Shown here in pieces: positions 36,838 to 47,063 of a stretch of 64,000 bases of DNA; position 1 is the stretch's first letter, and the number at the start of each line of letters is the position of its first letter. The position numbers and the translations under genes were made by a program. The stretch is taken from positions 3,716,001 through 3,780,000 of the forward strand of contig NZ_CP050296.1 of the NCBI RefSeq assembly GCF_014189455.1, given 5' to 3'. Under the pieces are notes generated by a model. That model saw only the letters and a list, made by a program, of their open reading frames with translations. It searched no databases and had not been told where the DNA came from. Source of the stretch: Mesorhizobium huakuii. GTDB taxonomy: Bacteria > Pseudomonadota > Alphaproteobacteria > Rhizobiales > Rhizobiaceae.

Positions 36838-38013
36838 ATGTCCGTCACCAAGGAAATCGTCACCGAGCGCCTGAAGACGGTCAACGGGCCGGACTTCACC
36901 GGCAACATCGTCGACCTCGGCATGGTTTCCGAGATTTTCATCGCCGATTCGAAAGTGTTCTTCTCGATCACCGTTCCCGCCGCCAGGGCGCAGGAGATGG
37001 AGCCGCTGCGTGCCGCCGCCGAGCGCGTCGTCAAGGCAATTCCAGGGGTTGCCGGTGCCGTGGTGGCGCTGACGGCGGAGAAAAAGGGCGGCGGCATGGA
37101 GGCGCCTGTTCCGGCGCGCCCCGCACCGAGGCCGGCGCCGCCGGCTCCGCCCGCCGCCGCGCGCCCCGCTCCGCATGCTCCCGCATCGCACAGCTCGGGC
37201 AAGCGCGGCGTGCCCGGCATCGAGGCGATCATCGCGGTTGCTTCCGGCAAGGGCGGCGTCGGCAAGTCGACCACCGCCGTCAACCTGGCGCTTGGCCTCG
37301 CCGCCAATGGCTTGCGGGTCGGCGTGCTTGACGCCGACATCTACGGACCTTCCATGCCGAAGCTGCTCAACATCCACGGCCGGCCGCAGACGGTTGACGG
37401 CAAAATCCTGAAACCGATGGAGAATTACGGCCTCAAAGTGATGTCGATGGGGTTCCTCGTCGATGAGGAGACGCCGATGATCTGGCGCGGGCCGATGGTG
37501 ATGTCGGCGCTGACGCAGATGCTACGCGAGGTCGAATGGGGCCGGCTCGACGTGCTCGTCGTCGACATGCCGCCCGGCACTGGCGACGCGCAATTGACCA
37601 TGGCGCAGCAGGTGCCGCTGGCCGGCGCCGTCATCGTCTCGACGCCGCAGGACCTGGCGCTGATCGATGCCCGCAAGGGCCTCAACATGTTCAAGAAGGT
37701 CGACGTGCCGCTGCTCGGCATTGTCGAGAACATGAGCTATTTCATCGCCCCTGACACCGGCAAGCGCTACGACATTTTCGGCCATGGCGGCGCGCGCCGT
37801 GAGGCTGAACGCCTCGGCGTCACCTTCCTTGGCGAGGTGCCGCTGGAAATGGGCATCCGCGAAAGCTCGGATGCCGGTGAGCCGGTTGTTGTCTCGAAGC
37901 CCGACAGCGCCACGGCGAAAACCTATCGCGACATCGCCGCCAAGGTCTGGGACCGGGTCAATGAGGAACGCGGCGCGGCCGAAGCGGCGGTGCCGAGCAT
38001 CGTCTTCGAGTGA
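36838..38013 (+). CDS. mrp: Mrp/ApbC-type iron-sulfur carrier ATPase
   Basis: 391 aa from the ATG at 36838; the open frame begins earlier without family sequence. Order: MIP18/DUF59 domain (1-80), Pro/Ala-rich linker (about 88-122), then a P-loop ATPase with deviant Walker A VASGKGGVGKST (134-145), DADIYGPS switch and VVDMPPGTGDAQLT. It loads Fe-S clusters onto apoproteins. The CxxC that many Mrp proteins carry after ENMSYF is replaced here by FIAPDTGKRYDIFG, as I recall for other alphaproteobacteria. The many Fe-S enzymes nearby (FdsA, dehydratase) are possible clients. Confidence 0.92.
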   Translation: MSVTKEIVTERLKTVNGPDFTGNIVDLGMVSEIFIADSKVFFSITVPAARAQEMEPLRAAAERVVKAIPGVAGAVVALTAEKKGGGMEAPVPARPAPRPAPPAPPAAARPAPHAPASHSSGKRGVPGIEAIIAVASGKGGVGKSTTAVNLALGLAANGLRVGVLDADIYGPSMPKLLNIHGRPQTVDGKILKPMENYGLKVMSMGFLVDEETPMIWRGPMVMSALTQMLREVEWGRLDVLVVDMPPGTGDAQLTMAQQVPLAGAVIVSTPQDLALIDARKGLNMFKKVDVPLLGIVENMSYFIAPDTGKRYDIFGHGGARREAERLGVTFLGEVPLEMGIRESSDAGEPVVVSKPDSATAKTYRDIAAKVWDRVNEERGAAEAAVPSIVFE

Positions 38014-38032
38014 CGCCTTATTTGTTTTTGAC

Positions 38033-38076
38033 GCAATTCCGGACGGAAAACCGCTTCGCACTTTTCCTGGAATTGC
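38033..38076. repeat. dispersed intergenic repeat, copy 2
   Basis: Bounded by perfect 8-base inverted ends GCAATTCC (38033-38040) and GGAATTGC (38069-38076). It is a reverse-complement relative of 4386-4431. It lies between convergent mrp and coxG-like genes and may help to terminate both. Confidence 0.65.
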
Positions 38077-38089
38077 TCTAGCGGGACGG

Positions 38090-38542
38090 TCAGCCGCCGA
38101 CCTTCTCGCCGAAGCTCGAAAAGAACTGCCCGGCCAGTTTCTTCGACGTCGACTCGATCAGCCGGCTGCCAAGCTGGGCGATCTTGCCGCCGACTTCGGC
38201 CTTGGCCGCATATTTGAGCACCGTGGCATCCGCCCCATCCTCGGTCAGCGTCACGTCGGCGCCGCCCTTGGCGAAGCCGGCGATGCCGCCCTTGCCTTCG
38301 CCCTGGATGGTGTAGGAGTGCGGCGGCTTCAGATTTTTCAGCGTCACTTCGCCGTTGAAGGTCGCCTTGATCGGTCCGATCTTCACCACCACCGTCGCGG
38401 TCATTTCGGTCGGTGACTGCATCTCGAGGCTCTGGCAACCGGGAATGGTCGCCTTCAAAACCTCCGGGTCGTTCAGCGCTTCCCAGACTTTTTGCAGGGG
38501 TGCGGCAATGCGTTCCTCGCCTTCGATCACCAAAGCCATCAA
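38090..38542 (-). CDS. CoxG-like SRPBCC-fold protein
   Basis: 150 aa. START/Bet v 1-type fold of the carbon monoxide dehydrogenase subunit G family: starts with GEERIAAPLQKVWEALNDPEVLKATIPGC, a CoxG hallmark, then strands with VVVKIGPIKATFNGEV and a C-terminal long helix. No CO dehydrogenase genes are nearby, so the name is only a family label. In aerobic Mo-hydroxylase systems these proteins assist membrane recruitment. It is a single gene. Confidence 0.85.
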   Translation of the reverse strand: MMALVIEGEERIAAPLQKVWEALNDPEVLKATIPGCQSLEMQSPTEMTATVVVKIGPIKATFNGEVTLKNLKPPHSYTIQGEGKGGIAGFAKGGADVTLTEDGADATVLKYAAKAEVGGKIAQLGSRLIESTSKKLAGQFFSSFGEKVGG

Positions 38543-38688
38543 GAACCTCCCGGAAAGAATGGTTTGAAGCCCTAGCGCAGGGGCGCTGTTGTGTCTATCG
38601 CACCAAAGTGCGGGTTAGGAACGCGCGTGCCCCTTGCTTGCAGTGACGCGTTGTCATATCGATTTGTCATACAAATACGGAGACCGTG

Positions 38689-40494
38689 ATGGCCGGCGCC
38701 CCCACCAAGAAGAAAAAATTCCGCTCGCAGGAGTGGTTCGACAACCCCGACAATCCGGGAATGACCGCGCTCTATCTGGAGCGTTACCTGAATTACGGGC
38801 TGACCCGTGCCGAGCTGATGTCGGGCAAGCCGTTGATCGGCATCGCCCAGACCGGCTCGGATCTGTCGCCTTGCAACCGGCACCATATCGAGCTCGCCAA
38901 GCGCGTGCGCGAGGGCATCGTCTCGATGGGCGGCATTCCCTTCGAATTCCCTTGCCATCCGATCCAGGAGACCGGCAAGCGTCCGACCGCCGCACTTGAC
39001 CGCAACCTTGCCTATCTTGGCCTCGTCGAAGTGCTCTATGGCTATCCGCTCGACGGCGTCGTGCTGACCATCGGATGCGACAAGACGACGCCGGCGCTGC
39101 TTATGGCCGCAGCCACCGTCAACATTCCGGCCATCGCGCTGTCGGTTGGTCCGATGCTCAATGGCTGGCACAAAGGCAAGCGCACCGGCTCCGGCACCAT
39201 CGTCTGGGAATCGCGCCAGCGCCTGTCGGCCGGCGAGATCGACTATGACGAGTTCATGGACATCGTCGCTTCCTCGGCGCCCTCCACCGGCTATTGCAAC
39301 ACGATGGGCACCGCCACCACGATGAATTCGCTGGCCGAGGCGCTCGGCATGCAGTTGCCCGGCTCGGCCGCCATCCCGGCGCCTTACCGCGAGCGCGGCC
39401 AGATCGCCTACGAGACGGGAAAGCGCATCGTCGACATGGTGCATGAGGACCTGAAGCCGTCCGACATCATGACGCGCAAGGCCTTCGAGAACGCCATCGT
39501 CGTCAATTCGGCGATCGGCGGTTCCACCAACGCACCGATCCATCTCAACGCCATTGCCCGCCATCTCGGCGTGCCGCTCGACAATGACGACTGGCAGAAG
39601 ATCGGCCTCAAAGTGCCGCTCATCGTCAATCTGCAGCCGACGGGCGAATATCTCGGCGAGGACTACCATCACGCCGGCGGCGTGCCGGCCGTGGTGGCCG
39701 AACTGATGAAGGGCGGACTGTTGCCGCATCCCGATGCGCTGACCGCCAATGGCAAGTCGATCGGCGACAATTGCAAGGCGGCGGTCGTCGAAAACGCCGA
39801 CGTCATCCGCAGCGTCGACAAGCCGCTGAAGGTCAATGCCGGCTTCATCAACCTCAGCGGCAATCTGTTCGATTCGGCGATCATGAAGACCAGCGGCATC
39901 TCGCCGGAATTCCGCGAGCGCTATCTGTCCAACCCGAAGGATCCGGAAGCGTTCGAAGGCAACGCCATGGTCTTCGACGGGCCGGAGGATTACCACGCCC
40001 GCATCGACGATCCGGCGCAAGGCATCGACGAGCACACGATCCTGTTCATGCGCGGCGCCGGCCCGGTCGGCTATCCCGGCGGTGCCGAGGTCGTCAACAT
40101 GCAGCCGCCCGCCTATCTCATCAAGAAGGGCATCCATGCTCTGGCCTGCATCGGCGATGGCCGCCAGTCGGGTACGTCGGGCTCGCCGTCGATCCTCAAC
40201 GCCTCGCCGGAAGCTGCGATTGGCGGCGGACTGGCGCTGCTCAAGACAGGCGACCGCGTGCGCATTGACCTGAACAAGGGCACCGCCAACATCCTGGTCA
40301 GCGACGACGAGATCGCCAAGCGGCGCGCGGCGCTGCAGGGCAATGGCGGCTACCACTATCCGCAGCACCAGACGCCATGGCAGGAAATCCAGCGCGGCAT
40401 GGTCGACCAGTTCGACCAGGGAATGGTGCTGAAGCCGGCGGTGAAATACCAGGATGTCGCGCACACCAGAGGCGTGCCCAGGGACAATCACTGA
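38689..40494 (+). CDS. IlvD/Edd-family dehydratase (sugar-acid type)
   Basis: About 601 aa. Fe-S cysteines are visible in [19 protein letters not shown] and [14 protein letters not shown]. The C-terminal [22 protein letters not shown] matches L-arabonate/D-xylonate dehydratases better than dihydroxy-acid dehydratase of valine synthesis, which suggests sugar-acid catabolism. A GTG three bases upstream of the ATG is an alternative start. No sugar transporter or aldolase is adjacent. The stop codon lies inside the first unit of a tandem repeat array. Confidence 0.88.
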   Translation: MAGAPTKKKKFRSQEWFDNPDNPGMTALYLERYLNYGLTRAELMSGKPLIGIAQTGSDLSPCNRHHIELAKRVREGIVSMGGIPFEFPCHPIQETGKRPTAALDRNLAYLGLVEVLYGYPLDGVVLTIGCDKTTPALLMAAATVNIPAIALSVGPMLNGWHKGKRTGSGTIVWESRQRLSAGEIDYDEFMDIVASSAPSTGYCNTMGTATTMNSLAEALGMQLPGSAAIPAPYRERGQIAYETGKRIVDMVHEDLKPSDIMTRKAFENAIVVNSAIGGSTNAPIHLNAIARHLGVPLDNDDWQKIGLKVPLIVNLQPTGEYLGEDYHHAGGVPAVVAELMKGGLLPHPDALTANGKSIGDNCKAAVVENADVIRSVDKPLKVNAGFINLSGNLFDSAIMKTSGISPEFRERYLSNPKDPEAFEGNAMVFDGPEDYHARIDDPAQGIDEHTILFMRGAGPVGYPGGAEVVNMQPPAYLIKKGIHALACIGDGRQSGTSGSPSILNASPEAAIGGGLALLKTGDRVRIDLNKGTANILVSDDEIAKRRAALQGNGGYHYPQHQTPWQEIQRGMVDQFDQGMVLKPAVKYQDVAHTRGVPRDNH

Positions 40495-40613
40495 TTGCTC
40501 CGGGAGGCAATCGCTGATTGCTCCGGAGACAATCGCTGATTACTCCGGGAATAATCATTGATTATTCCAAGGGATAGTCATCGATTATTCCTGGCGGCAA
40601 TCACCGATATTGG
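40485..40613. repeat. tandem 23-base palindromic repeats
   Basis: Five units of 22-23 bases plus a partial sixth (unit starts 40485, 40508, 40530, 40552, 40575, 40598). Each carries a dyad with consensus CAATC-nnn-GATTG followed by CTCCGGGAG-like sequence. In unit 4 both arms change together (TAATC-ATT-GATTA). The first unit contains the dehydratase stop codon. It could be an iteron-like binding array or an RNA stem series. Confidence 0.8.
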
Positions 40614-40804
40614 ATCGACCGGCTGACGGCCCTGTGCAATTGGGCCGCCAGCCGTTTTTCGTTTTGAGGTGGCGCGTTCCGGTCACGATCCTTGACAAGC
40701 GCGCCCAACAAATCCACGATCATGGCAAGGGGTGCATCGCGACGACCCCGTGAGGCGTCAGCCCAACGTTCGCGTCCAAGCTTCTCTATCAGGAGGTGGA
40801 CGCT
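40614..40804. other. intergenic region upstream of the chromate genes
   Basis: Non-coding gap between the repeat array and the chrB-like gene. It presumably holds that operon's promoter (a TTGACA-like TTGACAAG at 40692-40699 is seen) and ends with the Shine-Dalgarno AGGAGG at 40791-40796. No dyad was found. Confidence 0.4.
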
Positions 40805-41619
40805 ATGCCGTCAACAACCGCTATCACCGTATCGCAACTGTCCCGTCTCGTCGGTCTGCCGGGTGCGCCTGTCATCATCGATGTCCGCATCGATGATGAT
40901 TTCGACGCCGATCCGCGCTTGCTGCCGGCCTCATGCCGACGCAATTTCAAAACCGTTTCGACCTGGGCCACCGAATTTGCCGGCAGGCAAGTCTCGGTCG
41001 TCTGTCAGAAAGGTCAAAAACTCTCGCAAGGCGTGGCCGCATGGCTGCGGCACGAGGGAATTTCCGCTGAATCCCTCGAAGGCGGCTTTGAAGCCTGGCG
41101 CGACGCAAATGGGCTTTTGGTCCGCACCGAAAAGCTACCGCCGCGTGACGAAAAGGGCCGCACCGTCTGGGTGACACGGTCCCGCCCGAAGGTCGACCGC
41201 ATCGCCTGCCCCTGGCTGATCCGGCGATTCGTCGATCCTCACGCGGTCTTCCTGTTTGTCGACGCGGCCGAAGTGCCCGCTGTCGCCGACCGCTTTCAGG
41301 CCGTGCCATTCGACATCGACAATGTGTTCTGGAGCCATCGCGGCGAACGCTGCACCTTCGATACGATGATCGAGGAATTCGGGTTGGAATCCACCGCGCT
41401 CGATCGCCTCGCCGCGATCGTCCGCGCGGCCGACACCGCAAACCTCGACCTTGTTCCCCAGGCCGCCGGCTTTCTGGCTGCCTCGCTTGGCTTGTCGCGG
41501 ATGTTTCGCGACGATCTGCAGCAACTGGAAGCAGGCATGCTGCTCTACGATGCGTTCTTCCGCTGGTGCCGTGACGCCACCGAGGAAACGCACAACTGGC
41601 CCAGCGCGGGTAAACCGTC

Positions 41620-41623
<4 letters not shown>
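40805..41623 (+). CDS. chromate resistance protein, rhodanese-ChrB fusion
   Basis: 272 aa from the ATG with AGGAGG nine bases upstream. An N-terminal rhodanese-like domain (about 1-105) has its active-site cysteine in SVVCQKGQKLSQGVA. A ChrB C-terminal-like domain follows (about 115-265), with WVTRSRPKVDRIACPWLIRRFVDP, the conserved chromate-response segment. It overlaps chrA by ATGA (41620-41623). ChrB proteins sense chromate or regulate chrA; this form lacks the usual N-terminal regulator half, so an enzymatic or chaperone role is possible. Confidence 0.82.
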
Positions 41624-43008
<1,385 letters not shown>

Positions 43009-43073
43009 ATGTCCGCCTGCCTTTGTATTCCGCTTTCCGACCACCTAAGTGGTTGGAAACGGATTGGAACATC

Positions 43074-43472
43074 ATGGCGCAACGACGCTCTTCCCTCGGT
43101 TTCCTCGGCATGTTCGGCCGCTCGGGCGATCTGAGGCAGCTCGACACCGCCTTGCGCGGCGCCGACCTGCATCCCGCCCTGGTGCCGGAGGGCGTGAAAC
43201 TCACCATCGTCAATCTGATGAAGGATCGCTGGCCCGACGAACCGCCGCTACAGGCCTATCCCGATGTGGCGCGGCTGTTCAGCTATTGCATTGCCGGACC
43301 GGAAACCTTCGAAAGCGCGCATGGCTTGCAGCAGCGGCAGGACGTGGAACGCCGGATCGAGGACGCGGTGGAAGCCGGCGACAGTTTCGATGCCCAGATC
43401 GTGCTGATGGCCCTGCACGCCAAGCTGATCAATGCCGAAGTCGTCGAGCGCTATGGGCTCGGCACGGACTGA
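43074..43472 (+). CDS. conserved hypothetical protein
   Basis: 132 aa, not recognised. Basic N-terminus (MAQRRSSLGFLGMFGRSG) then mostly helical, soluble sequence with LTIVNLMKDRW and a C-terminal helical pair (DAQIVLMALHAKLINAEVVERYG). The start chosen is the ATG that gives this compact protein; the frame is open upstream, but that part overlaps chrA. It is 65 bases after chrA on the same strand and could share its transcript. Codon use is like that of the neighbours. Confidence 0.6.
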   Translation: MAQRRSSLGFLGMFGRSGDLRQLDTALRGADLHPALVPEGVKLTIVNLMKDRWPDEPPLQAYPDVARLFSYCIAGPETFESAHGLQQRQDVERRIEDAVEAGDSFDAQIVLMALHAKLINAEVVERYGLGTD

Positions 43473-43484
43473 CCGGAAACGGGC

Positions 43485-45074
43485 TTATCCGCCCATATTG
43501 GCGCGCGGCAGCTTGATCATGTCGCCGAAGCGGGCGCGCAGTTTGTCGTCGAGCAGTTTTGCGACATGGCGCGGGAAGCGTTCGGCAAGGATGCGCTTCT
43601 TCTCGATGATCGCGCGCTGCAATATGTCGGGCCGGCCTTTCTCGTTCCATTCCTTCGGCGAAAACCGGTCGCCGACGGCCGGATAGAAATACTCGGTCTG
43701 CATCAGCCGCAGCGTCTGCTCGTTGCCGAGATAGTGGCCGGGACCTCTCAGACAGACATCAGCGATGGTGTCGATCGACAGCGCCTCATCGGTCACCTCG
43801 ATGCCGCGCACGCAGCGCAGGCAGTGGCCGAGCATGTCATTGTCGATGATCAGGCTTTCCAGGCAGAAGCCGAGCAGCGAGGCATGCATGCCGGCCGATT
43901 CATAGACGAGGTTGAGCCCGGCCAAGCCGGCCATCACGTCGGTGATGCCTTTTTCGTAGCCGGACTGGATGTCGGGCAGTTTCGAATCCGTCATGCCGGC
44001 GGCCGAACCGCCCGGCAGATCGTAGAATTGCGCCATCTGCGCGCAGGCAGCGGTCAGCACCGCCTGCTCGGCCGAGCCGCCCGACATGGCGCCGGTCCGC
44101 AGATCCGACACGAACGGCCAGGTACCGAAGATCGCCGGATGTCCCGGCTTGATGGCGTTGACATAGACCAGACCGGCAAGCACTTCGGCCACCGCTTGCA
44201 CGACCGCACCGGCAATCGCCGCCGGAGCGGTGGCGCCGGCCTGTCCGGCCGACAAAAGCAGGATCGGGATGCCGCCGTCGACGCAGGCCTCGAGCACGCC
44301 GCAGGCGTCCTCGGCGAATTTCATCGGCGGCACGACAAAGCAGTTGGAGTTCGACACGAACGGCCGGGCGCGGAAATTCTCCTCGCCGCCGGCAATGGCA
44401 TAGAGCATTTCCAGCGCCGGCTGCACGTTCTCGCGCACCGTGAACGAGGTGCCGACATGCTTGGACGTGCCCATCACGCAGGCATAGAGCGTGTTGAAGT
44501 CCATTTCGAGCGGATCGGGAATGTCGCGCGGCACCATCGGCCGCTGGAAGAAATGGATGTTGTCGAGCCCGTCGACGATGCGGGCGGCGTCATAGATGTC
44601 CTGCAGCAGCGATTCGCGGTATTCGCGCTTCTCGACATCGACCAGATGGACGGCGGCACCCGCCGTGCCGTAGTGCACGCGCTTGCCCTGGATCACCATG
44701 TCGTGTTTCGGATCCTGGCCGTGCAAGGTGAAATTCCGCGCTGCCTTCTTGATCGTGTCGAGCACCAGCGCGCGCGGGAAACGGATGCGGCCGTCATCGC
44801 CATAGGTGGCGCCGGCCTTGGTCAGCGCCTCGATGCAGGAGGGGATGGCATTGGCGAAGCCGACGGTTTCCAGCAGCGTCAGCACCGCCTCGTGGATGCG
44901 CTCCTGGTCGTTGCCGCGCAACGGTCCGTAGCTGCCGCCCTCGAGGCCGGCGCGCACCGGCCTGATGTCGTCGGCCAGCGGCGCTGCCCGCATGGCACGG
45001 CGCGCTTCGCGTCCACCGGAGCGGCGCGAGCGCTGATCCACTGCTGCTTCCTGCTTTTCAAGAACCACTGACAT
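43485..45074 (-). CDS. MttB-family trimethylamine/betaine methyltransferase homologue
   Basis: 529 aa. It belongs to the MttB superfamily without pyrrolysine: no in-frame TAG, and the family segments HYGTAGAAVHLVDVE, FVSNSNCFVVPPMKF and PGGSAAGMTDSKLPD are continuous. Characterised relatives (MtgB) demethylate glycine betaine through a corrinoid protein. No corrinoid protein gene is adjacent, so the methyl acceptor is unknown. A link with the dimethylglycine-dehydrogenase-like enzyme at 6855-9308 is attractive but only inferred. Confidence 0.87.
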   Translation of the reverse strand: MSVVLEKQEAAVDQRSRRSGGREARRAMRAAPLADDIRPVRAGLEGGSYGPLRGNDQERIHEAVLTLLETVGFANAIPSCIEALTKAGATYGDDGRIRFPRALVLDTIKKAARNFTLHGQDPKHDMVIQGKRVHYGTAGAAVHLVDVEKREYRESLLQDIYDAARIVDGLDNIHFFQRPMVPRDIPDPLEMDFNTLYACVMGTSKHVGTSFTVRENVQPALEMLYAIAGGEENFRARPFVSNSNCFVVPPMKFAEDACGVLEACVDGGIPILLLSAGQAGATAPAAIAGAVVQAVAEVLAGLVYVNAIKPGHPAIFGTWPFVSDLRTGAMSGGSAEQAVLTAACAQMAQFYDLPGGSAAGMTDSKLPDIQSGYEKGITDVMAGLAGLNLVYESAGMHASLLGFCLESLIIDNDMLGHCLRCVRGIEVTDEALSIDTIADVCLRGPGHYLGNEQTLRLMQTEYFYPAVGDRFSPKEWNEKGRPDILQRAIIEKKRILAERFPRHVAKLLDDKLRARFGDMIKLPRANMGG

Positions 45075-45220
45075 GGAGGCACTCCACCTTTTCTCGGAAA
45101 CAGGGCGGCGGTTGGTCCACCATCGGCTGTTTCTTCCCCTTTATGCCACGACTATGCCGCCGGCATTGGCACAGACTATGAGCCAGCCGGTCTGGTTGCA
45201 TATGCCAGAGTTAAAGGAGT

Positions 45221-45244
45221 CGGAGCCGCACGTGTGCGGCTCCG
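45221..45244 (-). terminator. probable terminator of the MocR gene
   Basis: Perfect 11-base palindromic stem CGGAGCCGCAC...GTGCGGCTCCG, 23 bases past the MocR stop codon on the minus strand, followed by CTCCTTTAACT with only a short T-run. Termination, or separation from the mttB promoter, is likely. Confidence 0.6.
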
Positions 45245-45266
45245 GTCAAGGGATAGAGCGAGTGGA

Positions 45267-46760
45267 TCAGGCCGCTGCCGGTCTGCGTCCGGCGGCCGTG
45301 GCCAGTTCCCGGATGCCGGGCTCGATATGCTGCAGCGCGATCGAGGAAATGCCCAACCGCATGAAACGCGAAGGCTTTTCGGTGCGGTCGAAGAAGCGGT
45401 CTCCCGGCTCGATGATGACGCTGCGCGAGGCGGCGGCCTCGGCCAAACCGCGGGAATCGGTACCGCGTGGCCCTTCGAGCCAGAGCGACGTGCCGCCGGC
45501 CGAATCGGTCGAACGCCATTCCGGCAGGAAAGCGGAAATCGCATGGACCAGGCGCTTGCGACGCTCGTCGAAAGCGCTCGACAGACGCCGCACCAGGGCC
45601 TCGTGATGGCCGAGCGACAGGAAGAGCGCGACGGCGCGCTGGTTGTTGGCCGGCGGATGGCGCAGCATGAAACGGCGCAGCGCCCTGAGCTCCGAGATCA
45701 GTCCAGCGGAGGCGACGATGTAGCCAAGCCGCAGGCCGGGAGCGAGCGTCTTCGACATCGAGCCGACATAGACGACGCGACCGGAGCGATCGAGGCTCTT
45801 CAGCGCCTGCTGCGGCGCCTCGTCGAGAAGCTGGCTGTCATAGCCGTCCTCGATGATGATCTGGTTGTGCCGGTTGGCGCGCGCCAGAAGATCCTGCCGC
45901 CGCTCGGCCGACAAAGGCACCATGGTCGGGCAATGATGGCTGGGCGTAACGAAGACGAAGCCGGAATCATTGGGGATGGAAGAGGTTACGATGCCGGACT
46001 GATCGACCGGAACCGGCTGGATCTCGGCGCCCGCAAGCCGGAAGATCGAGCGCGCGTCGGGATAGCCAGGGTCTTCCATCGCCACCTTCGAGCCCTTGGT
46101 CATCAGCAGCGAAGCCAGCATGTAGAGCGCGTTCTGGGCGCCCAGCGTGACGATGATCTCGTCGGGATTGGCGAAGATGCCGCGCCGGGGCAAGAGCCGC
46201 GCCTGGATCTGTTCGATCAGCAGCGGATCGTCGCGATCGACCATGTCGGACGCCCAGTTGCGGATCTCGAGCACGGCCAGCGCCATGCGGTTGCACTCGC
46301 GCCATTCGGCGGTCGGGAACAGCGCCGGGTCGAACTGGCCATAGACGAAGGGGTAGGACGACTTGATCCAGTTCTCGTGCTTGGCCGGCGGCGGCATGTC
46401 GCTGGCGGCGATCTGCCGGCGCGCCTTCCAGTCGATCTCATTGGCCTGGTCGGGCGCCTTCTGGTGCGGCTTGGCCGGCGTCGCCAGCACGTCGGGATTG
46501 ACGAAATGGCCGCGCCGCTCGCGCGCCACCAGGAACCCCTGGTCGACGAGCTGCTGGAAGGCCAGCACTACCGTCCCGCGTGCGACGCCGAGTTTTTCGG
46601 CCAGGATGCGGCAGGAGGGAAGCGGCATCGAAGCGGCGATCTGGCGGTCGAGAATGGCGGCCACGATGGCCTGGCGGATCTGCGCCTGCAGGGTTTGGCC
46701 GGATTCGGCCGAAATCCGGAACAGGCCGGACCATATGGCCGTGTCGTTGCGCTGTGGCAT
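45267..46760 (-). CDS. MocR/GabR-type regulator (GntR HTH fused to class I aminotransferase)
   Basis: 497 aa. The N-terminal GntR winged helix (about 20-90) has LPSCRILAEKLGVARGTVVLAFQQLVDQGFL. The rest is a fold-type I aminotransferase domain with the PLP lysine in VGSMSKTLAPGLRLGY and phosphate-binding VTLGAQNALYMLA. Such proteins sense PLP adducts of amines such as GABA or taurine. It could regulate the divergent pgi or the downstream mttB gene. The inverted repeat at 46781-46802 is a possible operator. Confidence 0.9.
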   Translation of the reverse strand: MPQRNDTAIWSGLFRISAESGQTLQAQIRQAIVAAILDRQIAASMPLPSCRILAEKLGVARGTVVLAFQQLVDQGFLVARERRGHFVNPDVLATPAKPHQKAPDQANEIDWKARRQIAASDMPPPAKHENWIKSSYPFVYGQFDPALFPTAEWRECNRMALAVLEIRNWASDMVDRDDPLLIEQIQARLLPRRGIFANPDEIIVTLGAQNALYMLASLLMTKGSKVAMEDPGYPDARSIFRLAGAEIQPVPVDQSGIVTSSIPNDSGFVFVTPSHHCPTMVPLSAERRQDLLARANRHNQIIIEDGYDSQLLDEAPQQALKSLDRSGRVVYVGSMSKTLAPGLRLGYIVASAGLISELRALRRFMLRHPPANNQRAVALFLSLGHHEALVRRLSSAFDERRKRLVHAISAFLPEWRSTDSAGGTSLWLEGPRGTDSRGLAEAAASRSVIIEPGDRFFDRTEKPSRFMRLGISSIALQHIEPGIRELATAAGRRPAAA

Positions 46761-47063
46761 GGGAAATCTTCCTCGGATGGCCAGCCATTTTCATTTGGCT
46801 GGACCAGTCGAGTGTATGGGTGGCACAAGGGGTTGCGCCAATCAATTTTTCTGATCGTTGGGATTTATGCCAGTGATCCTTCAGCCAAAATCGGGCTCCG
46901 TGGCCGCCCGCAGTGACACATTGTGTCATCGCATCGTGATGCGATGCGGCATCGCCGCGTATTGACCGCACGGAATTCGGCTCAATAGGTTTGTCGCGAC
47001 GACACGCGCCGGAAACATCCGGTCTGATAAAGTACGTCGAAAAACGCCAGGAGCCCCCCGCCA
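46761..47063. other. divergent promoter region, MocR gene / pgi
   Basis: 303 bases, non-coding, AT-richer than surroundings. CCAGCCA (46781-46787) and TGGCTGG (46796-46802) form a 7-base dyad 21 bases upstream of the MocR start, a position suited to autoregulation. AGGAG lies 10 bases before the pgi GTG start. Promoter boxes cannot be fixed. Confidence 0.5.

Noticed and set aside
38572..40491. A 639-codon open frame antisense to the dehydratase gene
   Set aside because: Low-complexity His/Asp/Arg-rich translation with no motif; shadow of a GC-rich gene.
40485..40613. CRISPR array
   Set aside because: The repeats are contiguous 22-23-base units without unique spacers and no cas gene is near.
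43485..45074. Pyrrolysine-type trimethylamine methyltransferase
   Set aside because: The frame is continuous without an internal TAG; this is the pyrrolysine-free branch of the MttB family.
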